This document shows positions 62,858 to 64,000 of a stretch of 64,000 nucleotides of DNA, one piece after another (the first letter of the stretch is position 1; every line of letters begins with the position of its first letter). The translations under genes and the position numbers were made by a program. Source of the stretch: Flavobacterium sp. 5 (GTDB lineage: Bacteria; Bacteroidota; Bacteroidia; Flavobacteriales; Flavobacteriaceae); NCBI RefSeq assembly GCF_002813295.1, contig NZ_PHUE01000001.1:1054001-1118000 (forward strand), given 5' to 3'. The notes under the pieces are model-generated. The model ran no database searches. It saw only the letters and a program-made list of their open reading frames with translations, and was not told the DNA's origin.

Positions 62858-64000
62858 TTAAGCCTGTTCTTTTTCAAATCTGGCAATCACTTCCTCATAA
62901 TAATTTAAGGTAGTTTTCGCAATAGATTCCCAACTGAATTGTTTTAAAACTCTTTCTCGACCTGCTTTACCCATTTTTGTCGCCAACTCTTCATTATCCA
63001 ATAATGCATTTACCTTGACAGCGAATGCTTTTTGAAATTCGGTTGAATGCAATGGATTAAAATTAGTTCTAGAAACACTTTCCAATGGAATCAAATATCC
63101 TGTTTCTCCTTCGACAAGGATTTCTGGAATTCCACCTACATGACTACCCACAACAGGCGTTTCGCAAGCCATTGCTTCCAGATTAATAATTCCGAAAGGC
63201 TCATACAAAGACGGACAGGCAAATACTCGGGCGTGACTGTATAATACTTTGACTTTATCACGAGGCAGCATTTCCGAAATTAGGATTACTCCTTTTCTTT
63301 TAGCTTTAAGCTCATCAATAAGGTTGGAAGTTTCAATTGCAATTTCTTCGGTATCGGGAGCTCCGGCACATAGTACAATCTGACAATTTTCATTAAAATA
63401 TTGAGCAGCTTCAATCAATTGTGAAATTCCTTTTTGACGTGTAATTCTACCAACAAAAAGCACAAATGGAATCTTTGAATCAATACCATATTCAGCCAAC
63501 AAAGCTTCATCAAAAGTAGGTTTGTAAAACTCAGGATCGATTCCGTTATGAATTACCGTTACCTTTTTGGGATCTACACCATAAGCTTCGATTACATCGG
63601 TTTTCATTTGCTCACTCACGGCGATAACACCATCAGCAGTTTTATAAGCATTGGTTTCAATCCATCGGGACATAAAGTAACCATTTCCTAATTGTTCAAC
63701 TTTCCAAGGGCGATGCGTTTCTAAACTGTGAGTTGTCAATATCAAAGGAACTTGCAATAATTCCCTAGTAAAAACACCAGCCAAATGTGTGTACCAAGTA
63801 TGACAATGAACAATATCGGCTTTTGGTGTAGCCTGAGCCATTTCTACATTTCGGCTTAAGTTATGAAACATCTTTATGTGTTCATTTTCGGGATCGACCA
63901 TTTTGGTCAAACAAGAATTTATCCCTTCTACATGCATAGAATCTTTATCTTCTTTTTGATCCCCAAAACATCGAACCTCAACCTGAGCCAACTTAGCCAA
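62858..64000 (-). CDS. GT4-type glycogen synthase, partial
   Basis: A family GT4 glycosyltransferase cut at its 5' side by the window edge; 380 residues are seen. Blocks ADIVHCHTWYTHLAGVF, TVIHNGIDPEFYKP, FVLFVGRITRQKGISQL and CPSLYEPFGIINLEAMACE fit the actinobacterial-type glycogen synthase (GlgA-like), which uses ADP- or UDP-glucose. The start codon lies outside the window. Confidence 0.85.
   Translation of the reverse strand: MAKLAQVEVRCFGDQKEDKDSMHVEGINSCLTKMVDPENEHIKMFHNLSRNVEMAQATPKADIVHCHTWYTHLAGVFTRELLQVPLILTTHSLETHRPWKVEQLGNGYFMSRWIETNAYKTADGVIAVSEQMKTDVIEAYGVDPKKVTVIHNGIDPEFYKPTFDEALLAEYGIDSKIPFVLFVGRITRQKGISQLIEAAQYFNENCQIVLCAGAPDTEEIAIETSNLIDELKAKRKGVILISEMLPRDKVKVLYSHARVFACPSLYEPFGIINLEAMACETPVVGSHVGGIPEILVEGETGYLIPLESVSRTNFNPLHSTEFQKAFAVKVNALLDNEELATKMGKAGRERVLKQFSWESIAKTTLNYYEEVIARFEKEQA

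Overview
The window reads as a Bacteroidota chromosome, most likely Flavobacterium or a close relative. It is AT-rich, genes are introduced by -7 boxes of the TAnnTTTG type with no Shine-Dalgarno signal, and the families are typical of Flavobacteriaceae (Porin_10, DUF2851, DUF3667, DUF5995, actinobacterial-type glycogen synthase, MoaC-MoaB fusion). The main theme is partial denitrification and anaerobic/NO-exposed life; no nitrous oxide reductase is present here.

Layout. 1-15800: housekeeping and unrelated genes (ComEA-like fragment, amino acid permease, lysS, lipB, Crp-family regulator with a TonB-dependent receptor, rnhB, putative porin, cystathionine beta-synthase-like enzyme, exonuclease, DUF2851, PspC). 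15800-19300: an MbnP/MbnH-type copper cluster with an acidic, Cys-rich outer-membrane protein and a small Cys protein. 19440-21660: quinol-type nitric oxide reductase, preceded by an array of 21-bp repeats. 22170-26810: five-gene nirK operon (nirK with fused cytochrome c, a second near-identical cytochrome, a sulfatase-modifying-factor/NirV-like protein, SCO, alginate-export-type porin). 27060-34611: a hemerythrin/PAS protein diverging from a probable operon of ric, class III ribonucleotide reductase, its activase, two heme/copper-type membrane proteins and an NsrR-like Rrf2 regulator. The class III reductase is split: the glycyl-radical segment is a separate 55-residue reading frame 196 nt downstream of a 703-residue main subunit. 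34670-41000: membrane proteins, an unrecognised 604-residue flavin-barrel-like protein, nadA-nadB. 41070-50280: nitrate reduction (cytochrome b, molybdopterin nitrate reductase, 4Fe-4S protein, Tat-exported Rieske protein, small membrane protein) and two NarK-type transporters. 50635-53540: an IS4-type element inserted into the 5' end of a glycosyltransferase gene. 53550-59550: D-lactate-type dehydrogenase and molybdenum-cofactor genes that would serve the nitrate reductase. 59800-64000: a decayed membrane-protein gene, two outer-membrane proteins, DUF5995 and a partial glycogen synthase.

How it fits together: nitrate import (NarK1/2), reduction to nitrite (Moco enzyme plus Moco genes), nitrite to NO (NirK), NO to N2O (qNOR), NO damage repair (Ric) and anaerobic DNA precursor synthesis (NrdD/NrdG). 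Shared operator-like sequences tie these loci together: TGATAWWTATCA-type (FNR-like) palindromes lie at one fixed distance from candidate -7 boxes upstream of nirK, narK1 and the 604-residue protein, with a fourth upstream of ric. A different 10-4-10 palindrome (ATAAAAGAYA/TATCTTTTAT) brackets the promoter of the hemerythrin/PAS gene and overlaps the ric promoter. Four related hairpin-bearing intergenic repeats and several smaller palindromic repeats are dispersed through the window.
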